Position numbers and translations under genes: made by a program. Of a stretch of 64,000 bases of DNA, positions 43,039-51,212 are shown one piece after another. Position 1 is the stretch's first letter; every line of letters begins with the position of its first letter. This stretch comes from Pedobacter faecalis (GTDB taxonomy: Bacteria > Bacteroidota > Bacteroidia > Sphingobacteriales > Sphingobacteriaceae). The notes under the pieces are model-generated. The model ran no database searches and was not told the origin of the DNA. It saw only the letters and a list, made by a program, of their open reading frames with translations. The stretch is from NCBI RefSeq assembly GCF_030182585.1, contig NZ_JARXOW010000001.1, positions 2,046,001 through 2,110,000 on the forward strand, written 5' to 3'.

Positions 43039-44463
43039 TTAATAACCATCTCTTTGATCAATATTAGGATTGAATTGTCTCTCACGTTCCGGAACAGGGA
43101 AATATGCGTCAGTTGCGGATATACCCGGTTTGCGCTCTCCAAAAAACGCAACAATACCGGCGGCTGAACGCTTGGCGTCAAACCAGCGGTGCCCAAACTC
43201 GGCAAAAAGCTCACGCAGCCGCTCGTCATAAATCAGTTCAACCAGGGCCTCTTTATCAATGGTCGGGTTTGAAAAGCCGATCGTTTTAAAAGGATTCGAT
43301 GCGTTGGCACCATCATTATTAGCTACAGCGCCTGCCCTAACCCTAACAGCGTCTACATCCGCAATAGCACCTGGCAAATTATCTCTCATAGAACGTGCCT
43401 CGGCCCGGATCAAATAAAGCTCTGCAAGGCGAATAAACATCACTGATTCCGCCTTCGCACCAGTCTGCGTATTGGAGTACGTTTTGAACTTATACGGAGC
43501 CACAGTTGCGGGTGCGCCAAAGGTCTTTGTCCATTTCACCCGGCGCTGATCGGTCGCCTCAAATTTCGATAACATATAAGGCGACAAATGGAACTGAGCG
43601 TTCGAAGTTGCCTGCCCCTGCACCGTACCAGCTTCTGTGGTGTAAATGTTCGAACCTGCATTATTCAACGCCCAAACCGCCTCTTTAGAAGTAGCTAAAA
43701 ATACGTTGTCGAGAGCCTCCAGAGTAAAAATACCATTTTGTGAAATTACGGTGGTCGCAGCTTCTTCTGCCGCAGCCCAGTTTCGCTGATACAAATAGAC
43801 CCGGGCAAGCAGCGCAGTGGCAGACCACTTCGTCGGTCGATACCGAAATCCTGGAGCAGTACTGTTTCCCACAAGATTTTGCTGTGCATAAAGAAGGTCG
43901 GCCTCAACCTGCTTGAGAACTTCTTCCGGAGAAGACACGCGTAGCAAGGCATTTTTTGTATAATCAGAGGTTAGTGTAAGCGGCACATCGCCGTAAATAT
44001 TGGTCAGATAGAAAAATGCCAAGGCCCTTAACAGTCTCGCTTCTCCCATAATACTCTGCCGGACAAGCGGACTCAAGCCGGTCGAAGCCTCCGCGTTTTC
44101 ATAAACCATGTTTGCCTGAAGTACATAATTGTAATACGTAGCCCACAAGCCAGAAACAATACCAAGTGTTGGAGAAAGGTTATTTTCTAGCAGTACCCGC
44201 TGATCGTCACTATAACTTCCCCGCACCAACTCGTCGGAAAGCAGACCCAGGTTACCGCTTAGCCCTCCCTGGAAGGGTGTATTGCTAAAGATTGCCACCA
44301 TGCTGGCGTAGACGCCGCGCACCCCCGCCTGAGCGAGGTCATCCGTATTGTAAACTGCGTTGTTGGTAAATTTTCCCATCGGTATATCTACTTCCACTGC
44401 CTTTTCACAACCACTTGCGCCGAGCAACAGGATAAACGGATATATAAAGTTTATTTTTTTCAT
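43039..44463 (-). CDS. SusD/RagB-family outer membrane lipoprotein
   Basis: A 474-residue nutrient-binding lipoprotein (lipobox GASGC near residue 19). The TPR-like SusD fold shows YNYVLQANMVYENAE, LLRALAFFYLTNIYGDVPL and, near the C-terminus, LVELIYDERLRELFAEFGHRWFDAKR. It lies on the cell surface and caps the SusC channel. It starts 18 nt after the susC stop. The ligand is not evident: no polysaccharide lyase or glycoside hydrolase is in this operon, and the following gene is a redoxin, so a peptide or other nutrient is possible. Confidence 0.93.
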   Translation of the reverse strand: MKKINFIYPFILLLGASGCEKAVEVDIPMGKFTNNAVYNTDDLAQAGVRGVYASMVAIFSNTPFQGGLSGNLGLLSDELVRGSYSDDQRVLLENNLSPTLGIVSGLWATYYNYVLQANMVYENAEASTGLSPLVRQSIMGEARLLRALAFFYLTNIYGDVPLTLTSDYTKNALLRVSSPEEVLKQVEADLLYAQQNLVGNSTAPGFRYRPTKWSATALLARVYLYQRNWAAAEEAATTVISQNGIFTLEALDNVFLATSKEAVWALNNAGSNIYTTEAGTVQGQATSNAQFHLSPYMLSKFEATDQRRVKWTKTFGAPATVAPYKFKTYSNTQTGAKAESVMFIRLAELYLIRAEARSMRDNLPGAIADVDAVRVRAGAVANNDGANASNPFKTIGFSNPTIDKEALVELIYDERLRELFAEFGHRWFDAKRSAAGIVAFFGERKPGISATDAYFPVPERERQFNPNIDQRDGY

Positions 44464-44481
44464 GTGATTAATTTTGAGATG

Positions 44482-47400
44482 TTAAAGACTAACCTGCAAT
44501 CCAGCCAAATAAGTTCGCAAGGGCGACAAGCGGCTGATGAAAACAGTTTGTGGGTCTACGCTGCTGAACGGTGAAAAAGTGAACAGGTTCTGGCCTTGCA
44601 AGTAAATGCCGGCTGATTTTAGGCCAATTGACTTTGCAAAGGCTGGCGACAAATTATAACTCAGATTAACCGTTCGCACCCGCATATAGAACACATTGTT
44701 ATAAATCGCATCCGTGGAGCGGGCTGCACGCTGACCAACAAGTGCGTTAGACGCAGGAATTATCGTAGTATACTTTTGAACATCCGTAATTTGTCCTTCG
44801 TATTGCCAGCGCTTCAATGCGTTTTCAGGAACGTTGTACATATCGCCCATCGGTGCTCCGGTACCTCTCGGATCCAGGGCCATCATCCAGTTTCTGGTCC
44901 ACTGCTTATTAAAATTCAAAAATACGCTAAACCCAAAGTTCTTGTACTGAAAATCATTCTGTAAACCACCGTAATAGGCCGGCTCCGTGTCGAACCTTGG
45001 GGTCAGGTCACCTGTATTTGTAACCTCGAATTTTCCCGAATTATTTACATCCCGCACCTGCGACAGTCCTGTTGTGGGATCAACACCCAGATATTCCCCG
45101 ATATACACCAGGTCTAGAGATCGCCCTACAATGTATCTGCTAGCATAACTCGACTGCTCCAAGTCAGGATACTTCAGTAGGCGGTTATTTGGCAGTGTCA
45201 GGTTAAAATTTGTGTTCCAGTTAAAATCGGCACTTTTAATATTTTTAGAGTTTAGGGTAAATTCCCATCCCCGATTTTGTACCACCACATTATTCAGGTT
45301 GGCGGTTACTGTAGAGAAACCAGTCGCAGTAGGCAAAGGATACTGCACCAATGGGTCGTTGGAATTATTTCGGTACCAAGCCGTACTCACAATAATCCTG
45401 TCCTTCAGGAAGCCCAGCTCGGTCGCAAACTCCAATTTCTTGTTCATCTCCCAATGTAAGTCCGGCTTAAAGAACGATTCGGGACTGATGGCCAGGGAGT
45501 CCTTGTATGTGGGCGAAAAGGCATTTGAAGCATACAAAGCCATGTAGCGATAGTCGCCAATCTGGTCGTTACCAGTAATACCATAGCTTGCCCTCAGTTT
45601 GCCGAAACTCAGCACTTTGCTATCCTTCAGCACGTCGAGGTTACTAAATATCCATGCACCACCCAAAGCCCAAAAACTCGAATACTTATAGTTCGGGCCA
45701 AAACGGCTCGAACCATCTCGACGACCCGAGAGGTTCAGGATATACGTATCGTCGTAGTTATAGGTAGCCCGACCAAAAATCGCGGCATATTTGTATTCAT
45801 TAGCCAGACTGTTGGGATTAACGAAACTACTGCTGTTAATACCGAACATCGTACCCAGCAATGCATCACTGGAGTAATCGCGCAAGGTAAAGTTGTAGCC
45901 ATCGCGCGTTTGTGACTGCAGCGTCCCCCCAGCCAGTACGTTAAGGTTGCCCGGACCAACGGCTTTCTTATATTCTATCTGCGGCTCAATAATCATACTT
46001 TCAAAGATGCTGTTACCAAACTGAGAGGTATTCGTGATATTGGCTGACATAGGGTTTTTAGCCGTTTTGGGGCTGTTCCTTAACTCATCCGTACGGATTT
46101 TGTTGTATCCTAAACTTGTTCTAACTGTTAGTTCAGGCAAAATCTTATAGCCGAGTACGAGATTGCCGGTCAGGTTTCCCGTCTTTGCAGTATATGTTTC
46201 TAAAAGATAAGCTAAGGGATTATCCATAATACCGCCGCCTACATATACACCTCCTTCATTCCAGGCGATACTTCCATCGTCGTTATACAACTTAAAATGC
46301 GGAGGCAAGATCAGCTTCATAGACGGATCTGTGCCTGCATTCTTATTCGTACTAGAAGCATAGCTACCCACAAAATTTAAATTCAGCTTATCCTTTAAAG
46401 CTTTCGTGCTCAAGTTAGCATACACTGTTCCCCGGGTATTCGGCATAGGCGTTGGATACACATTAGTTTCCCTCGCATAAGTGCTTCTCACCACATACTG
46501 CGTTTGCTGAGAGCCGCCCGAAACACTTGCCTCGGCATTGGTAAAACTAGCCGTTCCACCCAACAGCTCTTCTGCAAGGTTCGTTGTACGGGTCGTATCC
46601 CACAGCATTACGTCAGGTGCATTCGCCACAGTCATTGTTTTACCGTCATTTCTGAAAGCCTCCTTACGCATTTCCAGGTATTGTTTTGTATTCAGCATCT
46701 GCGGGATATTGGCTTTACTAAAGCCTGAACCAAACCGGGCGGATATAACCGGCTCGCCGGCAACACCCTTCTTTGTGGTGATTAACACAACACCACTTGC
46801 ACCTCGACTACCGTAAATAGCTGTCGCATCCGCATCCTTCAGTACATCTATACTTTCAATATCTCCTGGGCTTATCGTGCTGAAAGGGCTCAGTCCGGAG
46901 ATAGAACTTCCCGAAATCGCCGAACCCAGGAGATTCAGGTTTTCATTGCCACTGGCAATTGGTACACCATCGATAATAAATAACGGAGACTCCGCAGCCC
47001 CAAAAGTCGGATCCACCCGCGTCCTTCCACGAATCTGCACGTTAACGGCCGATCCGGGCACCCCACTATCCTGTGACACAAGAACTCCCGCAAGCCGGCC
47101 TTCCAGCGCAGCAAGCGGATTGTTTACTGGGGTATTGGCGATAGTTTCCCCATCCACGGTTTCAATATTTCCCGTTCCCAGCCTTCTTGATGTAGTTCCA
47201 TACGCCATAACCTGCACCTCATCCAATTTGGAATCGCTCAATTCAAGTAAAACTACCAGATTGGAGGTACTGGCCGTAACTTCCTTTGACTTATAGCCAA
47301 TGTACGATACGGTCATTTTCGTTCCTGGCTCCACGCCCTTGATCAGGTAAGTACCATCACTACCAGTTACCGCACGTTGCCTGCCGTCAATTACTACTGA

Positions 47401-47814
47401 AGCGCCGGCAAGCGGTGCACCCTTCTCATCTACCACACGACCACGCACATCAATCGCATTCATGGCATTCAGAAAGCGTTGAAGTAAGCCATCCTCACGC
47501 TCGCGTACCACAATCGTACGGTCTTCAATCGTATATTCCAGTGGCTTTCCGGCAAAACAGGCGTCGAGTACGGTCTTCAGGCTAGCCCTCCTGAAGTTAG
47601 CATCAATCCTGGTGCTCGACCGTACCGACTCCTGCGGCCAGACCACATTATAGCCTGTTTGCTTTCTGATTTCGTTAAAAACCTCCTTGAGCGTAACATT
47701 CTTTTGTGTCAACGTCAGCTGCTGCGCAAAGCCCGTGGCGCTCGCCTGCATCAGAGAAGCGGTCAATAAAAAGATGATCAATCTCATAACCATCAATAGT
47801 TTATAAAAATTCAT
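44482..47814 (-). CDS. SusC/RagA-family TonB-dependent receptor with STN domain
   Basis: A 1110-residue outer membrane transporter. After the signal peptide (cleavage near GFAQ) come an STN secretin-like domain (about 30-115; LKEVFNEIRKQTGYNVVW), a carboxypeptidase-regulatory-like domain (about 120-205; VRGRVVDEKGAPLAGASV), the plug (ALEGRLAGVLVSQDSGVPG, IDVLKDADATAIYGSRGASG), and the 22-strand barrel. The STN domain is the hallmark of receptors that signal through FecR to an ECF sigma factor, both of which lie just upstream. A plus-strand hairpin terminator lies in the fecR-susC gap. Confidence 0.95.
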   Translation of the reverse strand: MNFYKLLMVMRLIIFLLTASLMQASATGFAQQLTLTQKNVTLKEVFNEIRKQTGYNVVWPQESVRSSTRIDANFRRASLKTVLDACFAGKPLEYTIEDRTIVVREREDGLLQRFLNAMNAIDVRGRVVDEKGAPLAGASVVIDGRQRAVTGSDGTYLIKGVEPGTKMTVSYIGYKSKEVTASTSNLVVLLELSDSKLDEVQVMAYGTTSRRLGTGNIETVDGETIANTPVNNPLAALEGRLAGVLVSQDSGVPGSAVNVQIRGRTRVDPTFGAAESPLFIIDGVPIASGNENLNLLGSAISGSSISGLSPFSTISPGDIESIDVLKDADATAIYGSRGASGVVLITTKKGVAGEPVISARFGSGFSKANIPQMLNTKQYLEMRKEAFRNDGKTMTVANAPDVMLWDTTRTTNLAEELLGGTASFTNAEASVSGGSQQTQYVVRSTYARETNVYPTPMPNTRGTVYANLSTKALKDKLNLNFVGSYASSTNKNAGTDPSMKLILPPHFKLYNDDGSIAWNEGGVYVGGGIMDNPLAYLLETYTAKTGNLTGNLVLGYKILPELTVRTSLGYNKIRTDELRNSPKTAKNPMSANITNTSQFGNSIFESMIIEPQIEYKKAVGPGNLNVLAGGTLQSQTRDGYNFTLRDYSSDALLGTMFGINSSSFVNPNSLANEYKYAAIFGRATYNYDDTYILNLSGRRDGSSRFGPNYKYSSFWALGGAWIFSNLDVLKDSKVLSFGKLRASYGITGNDQIGDYRYMALYASNAFSPTYKDSLAISPESFFKPDLHWEMNKKLEFATELGFLKDRIIVSTAWYRNNSNDPLVQYPLPTATGFSTVTANLNNVVVQNRGWEFTLNSKNIKSADFNWNTNFNLTLPNNRLLKYPDLEQSSYASRYIVGRSLDLVYIGEYLGVDPTTGLSQVRDVNNSGKFEVTNTGDLTPRFDTEPAYYGGLQNDFQYKNFGFSVFLNFNKQWTRNWMMALDPRGTGAPMGDMYNVPENALKRWQYEGQITDVQKYTTIIPASNALVGQRAARSTDAIYNNVFYMRVRTVNLSYNLSPAFAKSIGLKSAGIYLQGQNLFTFSPFSSVDPQTVFISRLSPLRTYLAGLQVSL

Positions 47815-47880
47815 ACATTAGTCTGTTATTGGTGTCGTGCCCGTCTTGCAAGGTAAAGCACTTCACCGGTGTACATAAAT

Positions 47881-47908
47881 CGGGGGTGTTAGCGCACTCC
47901 CGTTTTTT
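47881..47908 (+). terminator. Plus-strand intrinsic terminator in the fecR-susC gap (antisense orientation)
   Basis: CGGGGGTG (47881-47888) pairs with CACTCCCG (47895-47902), one G-T pair, 6-nt loop, then TTTTTT on the plus strand. All neighbouring genes run on the minus strand, so it would end an antisense transcript rather than fecR, whose strand shows no T-run. Confidence 0.55.
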
Positions 47909-48018
47909 ATTTCTCTAAAAATCCGCTGAGGTCTGTGGTGGTTAAGAATCTGTTTTGTACTGATTTGTCATGTGAGTTTAGGTTTGTTGGTTTATATAAA
48001 TTCTAGTTGATTCAAGTG

Positions 48019-49155
48019 TTAATCTGTTACAATCACCCTCCGCCCGTCTATCTTAAAACGCAGCACCCTGGTAAGCGCCAGTTTGTTCAGCACATCCGAT
48101 ACCTCATTGGCCCGCGAAATATTCCCCGTAAAACGCTGTTTGCGCAAGGCCGGATTTTCGTACACCACCTTTACATCATACCAGCGTGCAATACGCTCCA
48201 TGATGCTTTCCAGCGGTTCCTCATTAAAGTCAAAATAACCGTTCTTCCATGCTATTGCCTCCTCCGCGTTTATGCGGACAACCTGGAGTTCGTCATTGTT
48301 GAGGCGCGACTGATGGTCCGGCTGCAGTAAAACACTACTTCCGCTAACCCGACCCTCCACACTAAGCGGCGATACCCTAACCGAACCTTCCAGCAAGGTT
48401 GTTTTCGTACCGCCCTTGCCATAGCCTTCAATATTGAAATGCGTACCCAGAACCTCTACCAGCTGACCGGCAGATACCACCAGGAAAGGCGTGGGATCAG
48501 CCAGTTTAGATACCTCAAAATAAGCTTCGCCTGAAAGTTCTACACGTCGCTCCCCTTTTTCAAAAACCGAAGGGAACCGGAGAGAAGAAGCCGCATTAAG
48601 CCATACCCGCGTACCATCGCTCAGTGTAAACTCATACATCCCACCCCTTGGCGTTTCCGCGGTCAGCATCCTGCCCAGCGGTGCAGCATTGACCACCCGC
48701 GAACCATCGTTGTAAGTAACCGACGCAGCGTCGATTATCACCCCATGCATCGTTTCGCTCAACTGCACAACCTCGCCATTGTCTATACGCAGTGTGGCCG
48801 TGTTCTTGCCGGGCGACACCCGTAGCTTACCCACAATCTGCACCCGCTCCTGCGAAGCTTTCCAGTAAGGCAGACCAAAAAACAAAGCTGCCATAACCAG
48901 CAGTACCGAAGCAGCAGCGGCAACTGCCGGCCACAAGCGGCGCATACGCGGAGCAGGTTTTGCAGTCAGTGCAATATGTTTATGCAAATTTTTACGCATC
49001 TCGCGGTTAGCTGCGGCAATGATCTCCTCATCGGGCAGTGCGCTGCGCTCCTTAAGATAAGTCAGGAAATATCGTTCCACCACCTGCCTTTCAGCAGCCG
49101 TAGCCCTGTTTTCCACATACCTTTGAATCAATTCCTGTGCTTGTAGCTTATCCAT
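48019..49155 (-). CDS. FecR-family anti-sigma factor
   Basis: A 378-residue inner-membrane regulator. Cytoplasmic N-terminus (about 1-70), one membrane helix (about 73-95, WPAVAAAASVLLVMAALFFG), then the periplasmic FecR domain (TAETPRGGMYEFTLSDGTRVWLN, RRVELSGEAYFEVSK) and a C-terminal DUF4974-like segment (ESIMERIARWYDVKVVYENP). It receives the signal from the SusC STN domain and controls the ECF sigma factor encoded upstream. It follows the sigma gene by 90 nt and precedes susC by 204 nt, a long gap that suggests a separate or regulated susC promoter. Confidence 0.93.
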   Translation of the reverse strand: MDKLQAQELIQRYVENRATAAERQVVERYFLTYLKERSALPDEEIIAAANREMRKNLHKHIALTAKPAPRMRRLWPAVAAAASVLLVMAALFFGLPYWKASQERVQIVGKLRVSPGKNTATLRIDNGEVVQLSETMHGVIIDAASVTYNDGSRVVNAAPLGRMLTAETPRGGMYEFTLSDGTRVWLNAASSLRFPSVFEKGERRVELSGEAYFEVSKLADPTPFLVVSAGQLVEVLGTHFNIEGYGKGGTKTTLLEGSVRVSPLSVEGRVSGSSVLLQPDHQSRLNNDELQVVRINAEEAIAWKNGYFDFNEEPLESIMERIARWYDVKVVYENPALRKQRFTGNISRANEVSDVLNKLALTRVLRFKIDGRRVIVTD

Positions 49156-49245
49156 TTGTTACCCCGGGCAATACCGCCCCCTAATAACACGTCCGCCCAG
49201 CACCCGAAAAATCCCGAAAAAAATTTAAAAAAATCAGATCAGCCC

Positions 49246-49821
49246 TCAGCAAAACAAAAAAAGAGATAAAAAACCATTGCCCACATTCGGCCTTATCCGC
49301 TTCACCGCCATACTGAGCAAGTTCTGCACCGTCTTCTCCGAAACATTCAGTTCCGCCGCAATTTCCGTGTTCGAATAAAACTCGAGCCGGCTCATGATGA
49401 AAGCCCGCGCCATCTTCGGCGGAAGATCAAGCACCAACCGCTCCACCGCAGCAATCAGCTCCTTCTCGTCCATATAGTCCTCGGTCGAATTCAGGCCCTC
49501 TTCCATCCCCTGCAGGAACTGCGCCGCATACCCATCACGCACACGATCGTGCGCCACCAGCTTCAAGAACTTATAACGCACGCTGCTGTAAAGATAAGCA
49601 CGTAAGGACGCCGAAAACACCGTCTGCCCCCTTTTATCCCAAAGTGAAATGAAAAGTTCCTGCACAATATCCTGCGCCGTCGCAGCATCGGCCGTCAGTT
49701 TAAAGGCATACACATAAAGCAAATTGCTGTACCGGTTATAGATCTCCCCGAAAGCAGCCGAGTCGCCGCCCCCCAATAATTCCGTAAGCTCCTGATCGGT
49801 AAGTTTGTCGTATACAACCAT
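49246..49821 (-). CDS. ECF RNA polymerase sigma-70 factor of the SusCD locus
   Basis: A 191-residue FecI-like sigma factor: region 2 (DSAAFGEIYNRYSNLLYVYAFK, QDIVQELFISLWDKRG) and region 4 (FIMSRLEFYSNTEIAAELNVSEKTVQNLL). It is first in the order sigma, fecR, susC, susD, tlpA-like, the standard trans-envelope signalling layout. A -7 element (TATATTTG) sits about 10 nt before its start codon. The REP-like fragment at 49854-49867 occupies the place where the -33 element would be. Confidence 0.94.
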   Translation of the reverse strand: MVVYDKLTDQELTELLGGGDSAAFGEIYNRYSNLLYVYAFKLTADAATAQDIVQELFISLWDKRGQTVFSASLRAYLYSSVRYKFLKLVAHDRVRDGYAAQFLQGMEEGLNSTEDYMDEKELIAAVERLVLDLPPKMARAFIMSRLEFYSNTEIAAELNVSEKTVQNLLSMAVKRIRPNVGNGFLSLFLFC

Positions 49822-49831
49822 AGTCCGTCAG

Positions 49832-49839
49832 CAAATATA
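49832..49839 (-). promoter_or_regulatory. Candidate -7 element for the sigma gene
   Basis: TATATTTG on the minus strand, a full match to TAnnTTTG, ends 10 nt before the sigma ATG, so its mRNA would have only a few leader bases. No TTTG lies at the -33 distance. Confidence 0.45.
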
Positions 49840-49853
49840 TATTATTTACGCAC

Positions 49854-49867
49854 CTTCGAGATGACGG
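49854..49867 (-). repeat. REP-like fragment 1 (GTCATYTCGAG family)
   Basis: Reads CCGTCATCTCGAAG on the minus strand. The same motif recurs at 51191-51204 (same orientation), 55792-55819 and 56542-56572 (opposite strand). Bacteroidota genomes carry abundant intergenic repeats of the GTCATTTCGAGCG type, and this is probably a degenerate member. Confidence 0.5.
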
Positions 49868-49875
49868 TACTGGCA

Positions 49876-50003
49876 ACTTTTTGATTGAACTTTCATCACA
49901 TAGCATTACTTTTTGATTAGTTTTTCGTCATAAAGTAATACTTTGTGATTGATTTCTTGTCATTAAGTAATACTTTTTGATTAATTTTACATCATGAAGT
50001 ACA
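49876..50003 (+). repeat. Four tandem 32-bp repeats, candidate operator array of the first DUF4143 ATPase
   Basis: Four head-to-tail copies start at 49876, 49908, 49940 and 49972, each exactly 32 bp. All keep ACTTTnTGATT at positions 1-11, TCA at 21-23 and G at 28; copies 2 and 3 agree at 26 of 32 bases. The fourth copy contains the ATPase start codon at its positions 23-25. Across the copy 2/copy 3 junction a 21-bp palindrome forms: arms TCA and AAAGTA are mirrored by TACTTT and TGA. Direct repeats lack CRISPR-like spacers, so this is not a CRISPR array. Binding by a dimeric regulator, possibly the ATPase itself, is inferred. Confidence 0.85.
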
Positions 50004-51178
50004 GACATATATACGAAGATTTGCTGGCTCATAGTCAAAAAAAGCAAATCACGGTCATTACCGGAATGCGACGGGTAGGGAAAAGCACCGCGGTAAAATA
50101 TGTACTCCAAAACATCGGACACAACAATTACATTTACCTCGACTGTGAACGGGTGGAGGTGAGGCTACTGTTCAACGGACAGAACTACGAGGGCATTAAA
50201 GCCGAGCTCGAAATTATGGGTGTTGACTTTTCAAGCCCGGCCCTGATCGCTTTAGACGAAATCCAGCTTGTAGAAAACCTCCCAAGTGTCATTAAATATC
50301 TATACGACACCTACAATATTAAATTCATCGTCACAGGCTCCAGTTCCTATTACATGAAGAACCACTTTTCAGAGAGCCTTGCAGGCAGAAAACGCATCTT
50401 TGAAATGTATCCACTGTCCTTCCAGGAATACCTGGTCTTTAAAGACATACCCGTAGGAAACTATGAAAAACACAAATGGCAGCCCCTGAATATTAGCTGG
50501 TACAACAGATACAATGAACTCTATGCCGAATACATAAAGTTCGGAGGATTTCCAGAGGTTGTCCTTGAAACAGATAAAGACGACAAAACTGAACTTCTTA
50601 AAGACATCGTAAACTCGTACATCGAACTCGACGTAAAACTTCTCTCCGACTATTCAGTGAGCGAAGACTTGTATAAACTTGTCAAGATCCTGGCTGCCCG
50701 GGCAGGGAATAAGGTAGACTATACAAAGATCGCCAGCGTAACAGGCATCAACAGACAAAAGATAGCCACCTATATTCAACTTTTGGAATACACCTACTTC
50801 GTTTATCAGGTATCACCATTTACCAAAAACGTCGACAAAGAAATATCCCAGCAAACCAAGCTATACTTTGCGGACACCGGGATATTAAACATATTGGGTA
50901 CCGATCAGCTTTCAAGCGGACAACTATTTGAAAATACCATTGCCGCTCAATTGAAAACGCAAGGCTCATTACAATACTATCAAAAGAAAACCGGTCAGGA
51001 AATCGACTTCATCTTCGACGGCAAAATCGCCCTGGAAGTGAAAGAAACCCCCATTCAGAAAGACAAACAAACACTAGAACAAAGAGCCGATGCCATCGAA
51101 CTCAAACAAAATCTTCTGATAGGCCGATATCCGTCAGAAAGCGGCTTTTCCGACTTCGTCTGGGGCGGAAATCTTTAA
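49994..51178 (+). CDS. DUF4143-type AAA ATPase with PD-(D/E)XK-like C-terminus, first of a convergent pair
   Basis: A 394-residue P-loop ATPase of the archaeal-ATPase-like DUF4143 group. Walker A is GMRRVGKST (24-32), Walker B LIALDEIQL, sensor segment IVTGSSSYYMKNHFSESLAGRK. A winged-helix region follows (DYTKIASVTGINRQKIATYIQ). The C-terminus has the pattern EIDFIFDGKIALEVK, the D-x(n)-ExK arrangement of restriction-like nuclease folds. The start codon lies inside the fourth 32-bp repeat and has no evident ribosome site. REP-like fragments lie on both sides. Such proteins are frequent and patchy in Bacteroidota, and their biological role is poorly known. Confidence 0.88.
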   Translation: MKYRHIYEDLLAHSQKKQITVITGMRRVGKSTAVKYVLQNIGHNNYIYLDCERVEVRLLFNGQNYEGIKAELEIMGVDFSSPALIALDEIQLVENLPSVIKYLYDTYNIKFIVTGSSSYYMKNHFSESLAGRKRIFEMYPLSFQEYLVFKDIPVGNYEKHKWQPLNISWYNRYNELYAEYIKFGGFPEVVLETDKDDKTELLKDIVNSYIELDVKLLSDYSVSEDLYKLVKILAARAGNKVDYTKIASVTGINRQKIATYIQLLEYTYFVYQVSPFTKNVDKEISQQTKLYFADTGILNILGTDQLSSGQLFENTIAAQLKTQGSLQYYQKKTGQEIDFIFDGKIALEVKETPIQKDKQTLEQRADAIELKQNLLIGRYPSESGFSDFVWGGNL

Positions 51179-51190
51179 ATATCTGCTGTG

Positions 51191-51204
51191 CTCGAAATGA
51201 CGTC
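51191..51204 (-). repeat. REP-like fragment 2 (GTCATYTCGAG family)
   Basis: Reads GACGTCATTTCGAG on the minus strand, in the same orientation as the fragment at 49854-49867. The two enclose the first ATPase and its operator repeats. It sits in the 34-nt gap between the convergent ATPases. Confidence 0.45.
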
Positions 51205-51212
51205 CGGGAAAA

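Noticed and set aside
42996..43229. N-terminal extension of the TlpA-like protein
   Set aside because: It runs through the terminator hairpin and into susD; the ATG at 42995 opens a signal peptide.
47881..47908. The hairpin as the terminator of fecR
   Set aside because: The T-run is on the plus strand, while fecR is transcribed on the minus strand.
49876..50003. CRISPR array
   Set aside because: Copies are contiguous direct repeats without unique spacers, and one contains a gene start; no cas genes are present.
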